The notes: a model not told the origin generated them from the letters alone. 64,000 nucleotides of DNA from Coniferiporia sulphurascens (GCA_002794785.1 NBBA01000021.1:558001-622000); one strand, 5' to 3'; numbered from the stretch's first letter, positions 24,609 to 39,210 are shown. Translations and numbers: made by a program.

Positions 24609-25622
24609 TATATAGTCTTCAACAAAAAGGGCATTCTACTAGACGCCCAGCTAGTATCTGCCCGACGGCCAACAATCTGATTTGAGTCAGATGTCAGAGG
24701 GTGGAAGGAAAGGTCCATAAAATCCTAGGTCCTCCAATTACAATCCTATTCCATTGCCACTGACGCTCAATTGATCAAAGACGGTTTGAGTCATTGCGGG
24801 CTAGCCGTAGGGACCTGCGCTCACGGAGGGTTACTAGCGCGCTCCCAAGCTCACATAAGAACCATCTAGCAACTTCGAATTCACATGGTGTAAGTAGTGC
24901 TAATATTGGCCTACTTCCCAGTGCACGAACTACTGGCGCCCACTCGCACTAACATCCAATCCCCAATACGATATCAATTAGCGGTAAAATTAATATCATA
25001 TTGTCGATATGAATTAACATTGTCGATAAATTAACGAGGACTTTTATACAAGCTTAGACTTAGGGGTCGTTCAATCGATGCAGACGCGAGAAGAGAATCA
25101 AGTTGGATATTTCTGGCACACCTACCCGGAACCGCTTCCTCGCCCTTTGCCGAGCCGACATTACAAGAAGCATTATGAGATGAATACTTACCTAGGCGGC
25201 CAGCTCAAGAGCCTCGAACCTCTCGTGCATTGAATACCAATTCTTCAATTCTAAGTAGCCTTAGACTTCGCTCACATGCCCTTCATCTCACGCGATGCGC
25301 TCATCGCTATTGACACCGCGCTCACTCCCGCACGGACGTATATACAGACTGACATAGTCCAGGTGATCCCGCAGAGAGAATTGACATAAGTACATAAATG
25401 CTACAAGGAAGACATACACGGGACAAAAATGCGAGATGTGCTTGCGTAAGAGAAGAGGGAGCGGAGCCCCTCCCATGGGAGCTGGAAGCAGGGCAAAGCG
25501 GCAAGATGTTCAAGACGATCGGACGCATGGGGTAAGAGGAGAGGTAGTGGAACAAGATGTATTTACGCAGCGCGCGATCAAACACTCCGATTGCAAATCG
25601 AATGCACATCGCAGGTGGCCGG
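24609..25622. other. Intergenic, AT-rich
   Basis: About 1.0 kb downstream of FKBP12. Contains AT-rich tandem-like ATTGTCGATA copies around 25000-25030. No gene seen. Confidence 0.5.
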
Positions 25623-26303
25623 CTAATTGATGCTCAGTAGCTGAACCTCGAACCTGAGCACGGCATTTGGAGGAATTATGGGCGGGAAGCCGCGCGAACC
25701 ATATGCCTACGAACGCAACATAGATCACGTGCGCGTGTCAATATAGGAGGAGTATTGGGGTTACTGGAGAAGATACGCACGTAATCAGGCGTTGCAGTGA
25801 GGACTGCCTTTTGGCCGAGTGACAGCTGGGGTACACCTTGATTGAACGAAGCAAGTAGCAGCACGGTAGTCAGTTTAACGCGCAAGCTGCCCGCCCCGGG
25901 GACGTACCCTCATCCCAACCCTTGATCACTCTCCCCACACCAATCTCGGTCTGGAAGGGCTTTTGCCTGCGCATATAATGAGAAGTGGTAGAGCAATAAG
26001 CATACAGGGCCTAAAATCAACGAAAGCGCAAATACCGCTTGCTGCGCGACGCACCTATCTATACTCGAGTCGAATTTGGAGCCGTCCTCTAACGTACCGA
26101 CATAATGGATCGTGACGGTGTCTGCGGGATGGCGGCGATGAGGATCGATGAACATCGCAGCCGGGCAGGGGTGGCACACGCACCTCCTTTCTTGGGGAAA
26201 TTCTTGCCGTCGCCGGGGGTGATTGTCTCGATGGTGACTCCCTGGGGCGAACGGTGAGTGTGCAGACACAGAGTGAGGGCGGCGAGCAGAGGACACGCAC
26301 CAT
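25623..26303 (-). CDS. FPR1: FKBP12-type peptidyl-prolyl cis-trans isomerase
   Basis: Small cytosolic prolyl isomerase and the receptor of FK506 and rapamycin. The first coding exon is the ATG alone (26301-26303, context ACAACC-ATG|GTGCGT); the next starts GGAGTCACC at 26241, giving MGVTIETITPGDGKNFPKKG. Later exons give TVTIHYVGTLEDGSKFDSS, then QKPFQTEIGVGRVIKGWDEG, VPQLSLGQKAVLTATPDY, and AYGSRGFPPIIPPNA ending FEVQLLSIN with TAG at 25623. The total of about 108 residues is exactly the usual FKBP12 length. Drug-contact residues known for the family are all kept: Tyr of HYVG, Phe-Asp of KFD, Phe of PFQ, Val-Ile and Trp of RVIKGW, Tyr of PDYAYG. It should therefore be a drug-sensitive housekeeping form. 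Intron placement in every exon was checked by frame. Confidence 0.95.
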
Positions 26304-29300
26304 GGTTGTCGAGTAGGTCGGATGGCAATGGAGATTGAGGATAACCAAGAGCAAGAGTAGCGCGCCATTGTCTGGCTCTTATAGGATGGGCGCGGATCTT
26401 GATCCGAATCTGATCTAGGTCACATTTCCAAATACAATCTTCCAACCAGAGCAGGGTGAATGCGCCAGGCGTATGCAGCCTCAGCAGCGATATCGATGGG
26501 CGATGTAGTCGGATAGACGGAAGAATGCCAGATAACACTCGCGTTCCTCCAATATTAAACTAGGTCGAATCATTTTATTGCCGTCATTATTATTAATTCA
26601 TCAGTTCGAACGGGACACACCTCTGCCACCCGGCCGGCACCGGCATCTCCCGGTCATCCGCCGGCTTCAGCACGAGAAGTCTCGGCCCACGACGCCATAT
26701 TAGGAAAATGTTACCCCCCAAGAGCGGCTCGTCTGGCTTGCACACAAGTCGAGACAGTACCTATCGACTAGAGCTAGGGTCGGCAAGATGTGCAGCTACG
26801 CCAAATGCCAAAATCCAGTAGCGCATACGAGTCCCGTCAGCAATTGTCTCCTTCCTCCTTGAGCTTATCACCCCGAAGGGCAGAAGCTCTCCACCCAGAT
26901 ATGCTAGATTGCCTGGCGAGCCTACCTTCTCATCGTATACATGGTCCTTCCCATAAACCCGGGGCAGCTGGCTCGGGATTTCTAAAGCGACCGTGCTGCT
27001 GCCAATGTGCTGCCAGGAGCTCCAAAGTGACAAGAAGCAATCAGGGTAATATGACCAAGATACGTAATCACAAATCGCCGAGCGAGAACCAACAGTCCCT
27101 GTAAAACCAACGTCTCCGTCGGGATGTTGTCTGTGGTTTGTGTGCTCTTTGGGCGGCGTAAACCGGGTCAAGATATCTCCTACCGCAGATAAATCATCGC
27201 TTTGATCGATATATCTAGAGGCCTCTTTCTTCTAGGTTTCATTCCCTGACCTCGGAGAGTTACAAACCTTCGGGAGCTCTAGTGCGGGCACATAGATACC
27301 TCGTAGAGTAGTATCTACAGCCTCCCACACTACCCTTTTCCTCTTGCAGCCGGCGATCAAATCCAAGCCCCTCGAGTTCCTTGCTGAGTCCAGAAAAGAC
27401 GACTCCAGAGTTTTTCCGGCGGCGCCGGCACAGCACAGTATAATACGAGAACAACAGGACGCGGAAAAGAAAAAAGAAAGACAAAGAAGGAGTAAAAACG
27501 GCGCTAGGAAGGCAATGGCATCGAGGAGATCATGAAAGCTCTTGTACTCAAGGAGGGGGTTCGAGTTCGTGGTCAAGTCGGAAGTACCAAAGAGGCTCAC
27601 AGGAACGCCGCGAACGCGAGAAAAAGCAAACTCGCTTGCGGGTGCGGTTTCTCACACCTCTTCATTTTTACGTCAGCTTCCTGCCTAATCAAGGTTACGG
27701 GCCGTTCCGCCAACAGCGGCAGTTGACTTCTTCAACTATGTTCAGAATGTTCAGAATGCCGTAATTGTATTCTCAAGGGGCATCCTCAGGTCGCTCCTAT
27801 CCCACGGAGCCCTGTACTGAATCGCAGCCCTTCTAAATCTGCCTCCGTGCACTAGAACAAACGCGTCCGCGCCCCACTCAAACCATACTAACCTTAGGTC
27901 CAGGGTTGAGACTCGGAGCTAGACACATGGGCCCAGTCCTGGGCTCGGGATCACGTAGAGTGTCCATACCCCAGAACGACGGGGCACACATATCGCAGCC
28001 AAAAACCGGGAACAGGGCCTGCACAGGAGCATAGGAAGCTCCTCATACTTATATGCTTAATCGGAGCTTATCGGCCCCGCCTTCGCTGGTTTTCACACAT
28101 CACTGGCTTGTCTCGCATTGCTCGCTTTGCACTGTTCTTAGCGAGCTGTTAATTCTCCGCGGGGGGGAAGAAAGTAACATGACGAGAGGGGGGTAAACGC
28201 CCCTTTTTTCCGGATCCTCTACGTTCCGGTTTGCTAGACGAAGTGATGCTTTATCAAAAAGGTCGGGACTCTTGGAGCTTGGAGCGACCTCAAGTATTGC
28301 CTCTTTCCGCATCTAGCCACATCATCGCTTCGCGATTCGCCGTACTTATGGCATCCCGAGCTGATTGGTATCGCAGACGATTGTGACTGTGTACACTTTG
28401 CCCTTGCTCTATTCACCTCCCGATCGATGCGTTGCTTTTCGACGGTTGTGTCTCCGTCAATACTTCTTTGCACATCATCTTCCGATCCTCTGTAATTAGC
28501 TCGCAAGGTAATCGAGGAGAAGCAGATACTCATCTTAGACCATCACTATACGTGCCATCTGGTCCCCTGGAAGGGTGGTTGGGCAGTGCTTGGGTCCGTA
28601 TATACTGTCATGCGATCTCCAGGCCTGGTCTCCTAAAGCGTCCTCCCTCCGGAAACCAAAGGGATAACACCTGGTAAAGCAAGTAAACCTTCTGCTACGG
28701 CTACTACGAGGGTGAGGAGCGGTTATACACGGACCTTCCAGGTCTGATACACGCTGTCATAGACGCCAGAGCCAGATGCTCTTTCGTAAGAGACACCGCC
28801 CGGACCTGCACCCGGCACGTGGAAAGGAAGAAAGAGTGCGAAGGGAAGACGGGAAATATAGAGCATCCCGGGACGAAGCCAGCGGGCGCCTTCGGCTGAC
28901 GTTGGGCCCGTTCGTGGCGTGCGACCAAGGGAGAGATAAGGGAAAACATACGATATATAGACGCGGACAGGTGTACGCACGACGAGGTGCCCCTCGTTTT
29001 TACTGCCGAGGAGTGGTACAGCGACCGGCTCCCGCCGTGCCTCTCGCACGCACCTCCAGGCGTACATATGCCCATACTGAGGCATGACGCCCGTACAGAC
29101 GCGTTAAGCAGGCAGTAAGGTAGGATAAACAGGCTCGAAAGAAACCCGGCTTCGGTAAGACCAAGGATCCGGGTCTCCATGTGCAGTTTTAAATGTAGGG
29201 AAGCGTTGACTACCGACCCTAAAAGGCCAATGAGTAAAAGTAACATATGCCTACATCCACTTCTGTGTAAATACTTAAAACTCGGGACTACCCGCAATGC

Positions 29301-30203
29301 CGAACGTTGAACATGAAATTTAAATCCAGAGATCGGAACCTGCAATCTCCTATCTAGACCTCATTGTCTTAGTTCTAGTATCTCTTCTTTACTCTTATTT
29401 CAAATTAATTTACAACTATTCATGAATTTTTTCCATCTATGATCTTAGGTGAAGCAGATTCTACCAATGAGAAAGCTAATAAATATAAACATAGGAACAT
29501 GAGGAAGCTAGTAGCTCTGAGCTCGCTAAACTCGTTATGTGCGTCTGAAGAGTCCGTTATACTTACCCACTGTACTGGGAATTCTACTCCCAGTTCCTTT
29601 TGTTAGTTTACACCGCGAGTCGTCTAGTTCTCAATAATCTCGGGTTCCCGATTTCATCTCGTTTCTTCATCTAGTGTTTCATTTCGTTTTTAATTTCCTT
29701 CGTACTCTCTCTCTTTGAAGTTAAATCTAAAAATCGGACTCAAGGTCCAAACTAAAACTCAAATGGTCCGTCCAACTCCCGCTTCCCGATTCCCGCCGTC
29801 CCAATCAAACTTAAACAAAAACTGGCCACGCACATTTGCGGAGTTCTCACTGCGGGAATAGCTCCTGTGTTTTGGATTCCGAAGCAGGAAAAAGTGGTTC
29901 TAGTGCCCCAGGAACGCCCACAGCATCAAATCGACAGGGACGGCCAGCCCAAGCACGCATGCATGTATCGTGTTGGCCAAATTTAGTGTTCAGGCGAGCC
30001 GGGGTATCATGTGGACCTAATTAGTTTACTAGAAGCTTGACGCATGTGCGCTGTTATTGAAGCCAGTGAGAGTCGCTGCGCATTCCCTTTCTTTAGGTTT
30101 GGAGAGAAGCACTAACAAACATTCTAGCTCCGGTCGAACTCGTGTTTAAAAAGGAAATTTAAGTGTAATCCGCTACCACTACTTACGTCATCTCAAATAT
30201 TCT
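26304..30203. other. Intergenic, gene-poor
   Basis: About 3.9 kb. Two minus-strand frames, 26761-27171 and 27232-27600, are of interest: the second contains a hydrophobic segment (DAIAFLAPFLLLLCLSFFF) but starts with GTG, has no upstream exon I could find, and neither matches a family I know. 28704-29345 has overlapping frames on both strands, none convincing. 29350-29830 is AT-rich and featureless. Confidence 0.4.
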
Positions 30204-30348
30204 AAACTATGTTAATATATGTGGGGAGCCCACATAGAGTGGAGAGGCGAAGCTTTGACTCACGGCTTAATCCTAGTTGAGCAAGGGACAGCTTTCTTTT
30301 AAGGCTGGCTTGAGGGGTAAGAGCTTGTTCTCACGGGGGGGGGGGGGG
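30204..30348 (+). repeat. Dispersed repeat copy A, ends in a 14-G run
   Basis: About 137 bp, starting AAACTATGTTAATATATG and ending in CTCAC plus 14 G (30335-30348), is almost identical to 41464-41603 in the same orientation, with about four substitutions. It contains the hairpin ATGTGGG-GAG-CCCACAT. A start TGTTAATATATGTGGG resembles the 5' end of Copia-type LTRs, so a solo-LTR fragment is possible; a short interspersed element is the alternative. The two copies' outer flanks differ. Confidence 0.85.
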
Positions 30349-30755
30349 TGCGGAAGAACGTGTACCGGAGAGAAGAAGAAAGGGGTAAAAGCGGCTGGAG
30401 ACAGCGCAAGAATTTGCGTTGATGAAAAATGTTTTGAATTAATCACCGTCTTCATTTATGGCTCTAAAGCGGCGGGGGCTGACGGCGGTGCATAAGGGCG
30501 GACATGTCGTCAGCCACGCGGTACGGTGGTCTAAAGGAAAGGCACGAAGTATTAAAGCGACGCCGGAATGAACGCCCCTGTAGACATCATCGGTGATGGG
30601 ACGGCGGTAATGCAATTCGGGCAAATTACTTCGATGGTGGTGTTGTTGTACATATCAATTGCGGACCAAGACAAGTACAGCGGATGATGGGAGTATCGGA
30701 AAGTAGCATGGCGAGTATATGAAAAACCAGAAAAAGGAAAAACCAGAACCGCGTA
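30349..30755. other. Intergenic, downstream of CDK1
   Basis: About 400 bp; no gene. Probably includes the CDK1 3' UTR. Confidence 0.5.
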
Positions 30756-32777
<2,022 letters not shown>

Positions 32778-35297
32778 CGTGTGCTAGGGGACAATATGGA
32801 GACAGAACTTGACGATCGTAGCGGTCGTATGCAAGTGGACGCGTTAAGTACGTAGAGAGCCTCGGACGATGTGCGGGCGAACGTCGACGGCGTGGCCTTT
32901 GAGAACGACTCGGAAGGGCGACAGACGGGCCGTATGCTTGATGTTGGCGACGACGACGACGACGAAGGTGAGAAGGGGAGGAATGAGAGGCAGAGGTCGT
33001 GACAGGTCGTTGGCAGGCGATGAGGCCGTACGCGCTCTGAAATGCCAGTGCGGACATATGACACAGCCACTTCTGGGTGTAACTTCCGAATGCGGATATA
33101 TCCCGCGGCCGTGGCCGGCTATCTCGGCTAGCTCCCTTCACAGTTCCCCTTTTGTTCATCTTACACTCGCTGGTAGTATGATACCGGTCCTACAACCACT
33201 AACTATTCAGCTCTCTCACTCCCCATAGTAATTTCCCAGCTACTGCTGCCGGTGCTCTTGCCCAGTCTCATATTAGTGTGTCCGCATACAGGCTTCCGCT
33301 TGGGTCAGGGGTTATAGCAAGTACATCTCGCCTGATCGTGATTATGCGGCGCGATTCTAATAAATCACTTGCGCGCACTAACATTGCGCCCATGCGTTTC
33401 CTGGACGACGGCGAAATGGAAGTTTACTACATATAACCTGGAGGGATCGGGTCCTGTCCCTTGAATATCCTTGGTACGTCCGCCAGCTTTCTCACCACCT
33501 CCCGGCCTACTCTCGCTCCGACCTCCATCGTCCCGATAGCATCGATCGGATGCACGGTTGGTGAATTTGGCCGGTGGTCTCCACACTTTCCAGGGCACGC
33601 ATCGCACCATCGTTGCTCTTTCATGATGCGCGCAGGCATCTCCTTGGGTTTAAGCAACTCGCGATCACTGCTCTTGCCGGTGCCGCAAACGCGGGCCTAC
33701 ACCCAACACAGCCTCATATGAAAAAGGTTATCGACGGCGCCTCTTTCTCATCTACAGTCACACTCTGCCTAGAATTCGCATTCCAGAGTTGAGTTTGCAG
33801 TTCATGTCTCAATCTGAACTTCCCGTTTCTACGCGAGTCTCTAGCTGGGCCTTGTACATATCAACAAATGCATATTTCGAGTCCGTCCACTCCGTCCGAC
33901 ATCTCCTGTCATATGATGCGCATATGTTCGAACTTGTAACCGCCTCATGGCGGTTCCTAAGCACCTCTGATGTCTCATCATTGCGGTGTATATTTTTGTG
34001 AGAATACGCTAGATCCCTTCTTAACTTTTCTTGCGCGGTAACTCCTACGCCCGTTCCGAAGTCAACCCCACAACACTAGCTCCGCGCGACTATCAGGCAA
34101 GAAGCACTCCCAAGATGCATTTTGTCTCGATTGGCGCCTATCATCTTCGCACTACATCAACCTCCTATTAGCTCATAATCCTACCCAACAACACGTCCAA
34201 CATACATGAGGTTGTCGTCCATCGGCCTTACCCTCGCTACGCGCATACGCGTTAATCTCATCAGCGGCGATAACTCAAATCGCACCACCCGGTAATAACA
34301 AACCGGACGGCAGCGCAGCTCGACGGCGCCCACCCCTCTTCCATCTTTCTCCATGCATGCTCCATGCTTTCACGCCAAGATGTTTCGCCTTTTCACTTCC
34401 GCGTTCCGACTCGCTGTCTACACTCAGATCGAAAGTGTCTTGGTCTATTTTCACTCTGGGCGGCAGAACCTTTGCTTACAATGCATCTCCTTTCAAATAA
34501 GGCTTCCCTTGTCGTAAGGATTATGTGTGTCCCTGCTATATCCCTAAAAGAGCTAACTTCTTTTACTTGGTTAAGTTAGCAACTGACGGTTGGCCTAAAC
34601 GTTTTTTCCAACGTAACGGTTATTACGCTTGTTCACTCGGGTTGTTCCGAATGACTAATCAGGTCCCATCAAAAGATCTGCAGCCCGGTCCTGGTCTCAC
34701 AGCGCAGAAAACAAATTGTATCATCGCGTCCCCTTGCAAACTATACATGGCTCTCTCTGGACGATGCTTTAGGCCCTGTTCACAACGGAAAAATAAAGAG
34801 GAATACAAAATATTTGTTTCCTTGTGATGCAGCGCTAGCGTCATTGATTACCCACCAATGATCGGATATCTATATTGTAGTGGGGCTCGCTTCGGGACAA
34901 CGACGTAGCCACCGTTTTTATCCCACCATGAAGCGCTCGTAAACTGGAAAGCTACCTCATCGGCGTCATACAATAAACGCGGGGCGGATGCCGATTCGGT
35001 TTGAGCTATATACAGGTCCTGGCGTCAATCACTTCTGGGACCTAGATCCCGGCATTCAATGCGTCCACATGTGCGGCCGCGTAAAGCATCCGCTATCTCG
35101 CTCTGCGCCCACCTCAATCTGGGAAATGTGGTGCACCCTCAGGTAGGACAGGTGGAGTCCCGAGTTTTACTGCAAGAGCGGGAGAATACAAGAATCATGC
35201 TGTAAAATCCTACACCTTCACTAGGACGAATCTGAATAACGCGAACTCATTCCTCACTCCTTTGATTTTCAAAAAAAATAGCTTCCAAGCCCAAATC
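32778..35297. other. Intergenic, one protein-like frame
   Basis: About 2.5 kb. On the minus strand, 33433-33720 reads ARVCGTGKSSDRELLKPKEM after a plausible acceptor (GGTGTAG), followed by a Cys-rich WCDACPGKCGDH and ending PIPPGYM-stop. It is more protein-like than its surroundings, but I do not recognise it and cannot find a start. The rest is featureless. Confidence 0.3.
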
Positions 35298-37692
35298 TTA
35301 ATTCGCAGACTCCACTGCTTGCTGGATTACAGCCGAAATCGTGTCGGTTCGCGGCGTGATCTTGCATTTGAAGGGCTTGGGATGTCTGTGGTGATGCAGT
35401 CCCGTGAGTTCGGGTCCGGTCTGATTTGGAGCAGATTCGAAGAGACGTACCTGATAAAGTACTCTACGTACTCTGTAGTTGGCGTAATGGGATTTCCAAA
35501 TTCGTCGAGTGCCTTTTCGATGCTGAAGGCAGCTAGCATTGATGCAACGGCAAGGAAAATCTGCGGGATGAAATCGCTATGCGTCACGAACTTTCGCCTA
35601 TTATTATTACCCAGGGTGGGCACATACCGTGTTCTCCGCAAAATGCCTTCCTGGGCAAATTCTATTTCCTTGCATCAAAAGAAGCCCCGTGAGCGAAGTT
35701 GAAGGGGGGCCTACCGCCGTCCGAACCCGAAGCTAGTCTTGCGAGCATCCAAGGGAGTCTTCTTTCCGTCTGTTGGTAGCCAGCGCTCCGGGACGAACTT
35801 GTCTGGTTCCGGGTATTCTTCTGGATCTCTTTGCATTCCCCTTTTCCCGGTGTTCAGTCGTGCTTTCCTAAGATAGATGTAAACACGTACCAGATGTTTG
35901 CGAGTATGGTTGTCCCGGCCGGAATGAAATAACCATTGTATACATCATCTTCCGTGGCACTATGAGCAAGACCTTTTCTTTAAGGGTTAATTGCTGATAT
36001 CGAGAGGTATGATTTCTTCAGCAAACCTAAGGGTGCCACTACTTGCCACCTGAATGAGATGATGTGAATATAGCGTCGCAGTCTTTTTAAACTTCTGAGT
36101 AAATCCAAATAGAGGGCCTACCTCAAGGCCTCGGTACAAATGGCATTGATATAGGGCAAATTTGGTTTGTCCTGAATGGTTGGAAGGTTATCCTTACCGA
36201 TGACTCTCACCAGTTCTTCGTACCCGCGACGTTGTGCCTCTGGATACAGGACTATAGCAAGGACAAATGTAGCTAGCGTAGATACGGTCTTCAAAAAAAC
36301 CGAGATGAGAGATACCAGCTACGCGTTATGAAAAGGTCCCAACATATTTACCGTGTCACCTCCGGCTTTATACCAACACATTAATCAAGGCAGCATAGAG
36401 ATTTTGTCCACCGGACGTACCAGCATATGCAACGCCAGTCGACTTGGCAATTATAGGCTCGTCCACAATTCTCCCATCTTCAGTCGTATTGGCTTCTATG
36501 AGTCTGCTCGTAATTGAAGGTACCTCAATGCCATCGCGCTATATAACGAAACCAATTGCGTAAGTTGGCAGCCACATAAGTATCGCATCACGCATCTTAC
36601 TATATCATTTTTTGTAGACTCATGGAGCTGATATAACAAATCATGCGAAAGTTGACAGCCCTCATTGATAACCTCATGAAAGCCGGTTCCCGGAAGCCAT
36701 TTGGGGAGGTAACGTACTTTAATTGTGGGCGGATTCTGAATCAGTTGCAAAAAAAGAATACGTGCGTGAACTCACACCAAGGGAGTACATTTATTAAAGG
36801 GAGCTTTTCGGCCTTCGCTATGGAAAGAATGCTTCTGTCCGCAAGTTTTATGTAAGGATCGTTCTTTTCCATCACTGAAAACCCATGCGATAATGAGCAA
36901 GAGTATTACTATAAGAAGGATATCGGACCTGCCTTTGTAACCGTATGCTGCCATCAGTATGATTTCTCCTCCAGAGCTGCCAGCGGTGTAAAGAAACGAA
37001 TGACATCAGGGACCAAATCGAGTTCTCCATCATTTTGTGTTTACCATCGGATAAGGTCTCGGAATGTCTCTGGCTCATTGAGCAAACCCAGCAACAGTCG
37101 ATGGATGACCTGGGTCTGTAATTCGAAGTAGTCGGATACAGCTGTCTTCCCGAGGAATTGGTTTAAAAACTGGCGCGACTTTCTGTGCTCCTCGCCGTAT
37201 TGCATCAGGGAGGGCATCCAGTCCCATCCTTCCCTATCGACTTGTCAGACACAGCAGGACAGTCATTCTAAGAATTTTCGCACAGCTCAATCAACGCGTT
37301 ATGCGGCCTCGATGAGTAGTTATTTCCACGATGTTCAAACAAGTCGATCGCGACATCATACGAGTTCACGAAAATAAACGGCTTTCCCAGATTCCTGACA
37401 AAAACAAGATCCCCTTTACGTGAATCAGTATTACTTGTCGTTTTTTGACCTCTCCAGTAAATGTCCGGTGTTCGGGTAGCTCACCGTACTCAAGTTTCCA
37501 CTGGAGAGCAGCCTTCTCCCACTCCTTGCCGTCAGGCATGTCGAAGATGTTCCCGACCAGCGGCAATCCTTGTGGCCCCGGTGGATAAGGCAGACTTTTG
37601 GGACCGCGCCGGATCCATGGAAGCGTAAGCCAGGATCTCAGTGAGTAAATAACGCAGCCAAGAACTATAGCTTCGACCAAAAGCACGAGCAT
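35298..37692 (-). CDS. Cytochrome P450 no. 2, full length
   Basis: Haem-thiolate monooxygenase with an N-terminal ER anchor; substrate unknown. ATG at 37692. The anchor is MLVLLVEAIVLGCVIY, followed by the proline hinge PYPPGPQGLPLVGN. Next come FVRNLGKP, RGNNYSSRPHNALIEL, EGWDWMPSLMQYGEEHRK, an exon with AAYGYK, and VRYLPKWLPGTGFHEV. The I-helix motif is AGGDTT, with the AGGDT part on a 14-nt exon (36352-36365). K-helix EALR is followed by a 23-nt exon (36027-36049, WQVVAPL). PERWLPTDGKK leads to the haem loop FGFGRR joined by splicing to ICPGRHFAENT. The end is HPKPFKCKITPRTD...AVESAN with TAA at 35298. About 14 exons; all junctions checked stay in frame. Same architecture as P450 nos. 1 and 4. 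The methyltransferase at 39662-40672 lies upstream on the same strand, beyond the pseudogene. OrdA/CYP64-like basidiomycete family suspected. Confidence 0.92.
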
Positions 37693-38526
37693 CGTTCGCA
37701 GCCTGTCCGAGGGGTGTTGCGGTATCAGTTAGCCTGGCTGGTTTGAAGATATATGATAGGCAGGACGACACGCGGCTAAAACTCCATGATGCGAAAATGT
37801 ATATAATTTAACATTCAGCCGCTAAGAGCGGTCGTTCATACAAAACTAGAGAGCTCCACTAGAAGAGAAAATCCAGAGCAGAAAGTAAGCCCAAGGGGGA
37901 CAGTCCGGTCGAATTTTCATTGGACGAGCGTCGAAAAATAGTTAGAAGGCTCGCGAATTTGAGTATCCGAATGGACGAAGGCGGACAATGCCGGTGGCGG
38001 GGGCCGTGACCGTGGAAGAATGGTTCGGATAATTTCATTTTTCCGTCCCGAATAATTTCTTGGACTGACTCAAGTTTTGTTGGACTAGTTGCGTAATAGA
38101 AATGCCCTACTAATATATACACGCATAAGGCCAAAGTCAGATCACACAGGCCTTTTTAACGATATTGATGATAGTTCAGCTACGTTCTTGTGGTAACTGT
38201 GATTGCGTGAGCTCGGCTGTGCGTAGCGTAGCGGAGCTACGAATTTTTCATCAGACTGTGGCGCTCCAGCCTTGTGCTCAAGTGCAGCGGATAAGGGCAC
38301 GTCTCCCTTCTTTCCTTCTTTCTTTCTCTTTCTGACATTGGTCCCTGGTGCGTCTATCTAAGTCCATTCAGGAAGAGAGTCAGAGCCAGACGATGCGTTT
38401 ATGGAAATTGCAAGATTCACTTCCTGAACGAAAATACATTTTCATCACATACTAGAACGGATTTGACAACATGGATTGTTCTTTATTCCCTCGGTTTGTT
38501 GTGAAACCTTTGTTCCACTCCAAAGC
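37693..38526. other. Intergenic
   Basis: About 830 bp between P450 no. 2 and the P450 pseudogene; promoter side of no. 2. CT-rich microsatellite-like CTTCCTTCTTTCTTTCTC at about 38310-38330. No gene seen. Confidence 0.5.
37800..37807 (-). promoter_or_regulatory. Probable TATA box of P450 no. 2
   Basis: ATTATATA on the minus strand lies ~108 bp before the ATG at 37692. A second AT-rich candidate (CATATATC, 37748-37755) is nearer, ~56-63 bp before the ATG. Which is used cannot be decided from sequence. Confidence 0.4.
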
Positions 38527-39210
38527 CTAACTTGCGGACTCCACTGCTGACAGAATCACGGCTGAAATTGCTCCATACTGTGGGGTGATCTTGCATTTGA
38601 AGGGCTTGGGATGTCTGTGGGAGTTTAATTGCACGTGGTCGAATATGGCATAGTCAGAGGATATGAAATTACGCATACCTGATAAATCCCTCCACATACT
38701 CAGCGCTCGGCGTCATTGGGTCCCTGCCTTCTCGATGTTTAAGGCGGCCAGGATCGACGCGACGGTGATAAATATCTGCAAATTCATAGCCATCGCACAC
38801 TGTGATAAGCGTACAATTACTTCTCCCTATGCGGATACTCACAGCGTTTTCTGCAAAACGTCTTCCCAGACAAATCTGTTTATTTTTTTTGCTGGTCAGC
38901 AACGGTCGCATTGAGGCTAAAGAGCTAAGATAACACACCTCCGCGCAAACCCGAAGGTAGTCTTGCGAGGATCTAGAGGAAGGCTTCTTCCCGTCGGCTG
39001 GAAGCCATCGTTCCGAGTCGGGGATAAACTTGTCCGGCTCTGGAAACTCTTTTGGATTTCTCTGCATTGCCCTTTCCGAGGAGTCAGCCACGGACCTCGG
39101 CATGAACAGGACCATCAGCACATACCAGATGTTGAGAAGCATAGTTGTCCCAGCTGGAATGAAGTAGCCGTTGTACACATCGTCCTCCGTGACACTATGG
39201 GCTTATTTCA
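38527..39210 (-). pseudogene. Cytochrome P450 no. 3, truncated and frameshifted
   Basis: Only the last third of a P450 related to its neighbours is present. It opens with SVTEDDVYNGYFIPAGTTML and LNIW, continues AMQRNPKEFPEPDKFIP, and ends with HPKPFKCKITPQYG...AVESAS and TAG at 38527. Upstream exons (anchor, I-helix, K-helix) are absent. Three defects are visible. A one-base shift after ADGKK replaces the conserved FGFARR stretch by about 13 unrelated residues. The original frame then returns at the next exon (ICLGRRFAENA) because the splice phase also changed. The following exon lost about 13-14 nt after NIEKA and meets a TGA within a few codons. Outside these lesions identity to P450 no. 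2 is high, so it decayed recently. It lies between P450 no. 2 and methyltransferase 3, all on the minus strand. Confidence 0.85.

Noticed and set aside
26761..27600. Pair of minus-strand frames, one with a hydrophobic segment
   Set aside because: No ATG start, no junction that joins them, no family recognised; left as a note only.
28704..29345. Overlapping frames on both strands, one with a GAGPGG...YERASGSG stretch
   Set aside because: The attractive segment cannot be joined in frame to the upstream piece, and the opposite strand is equally open.
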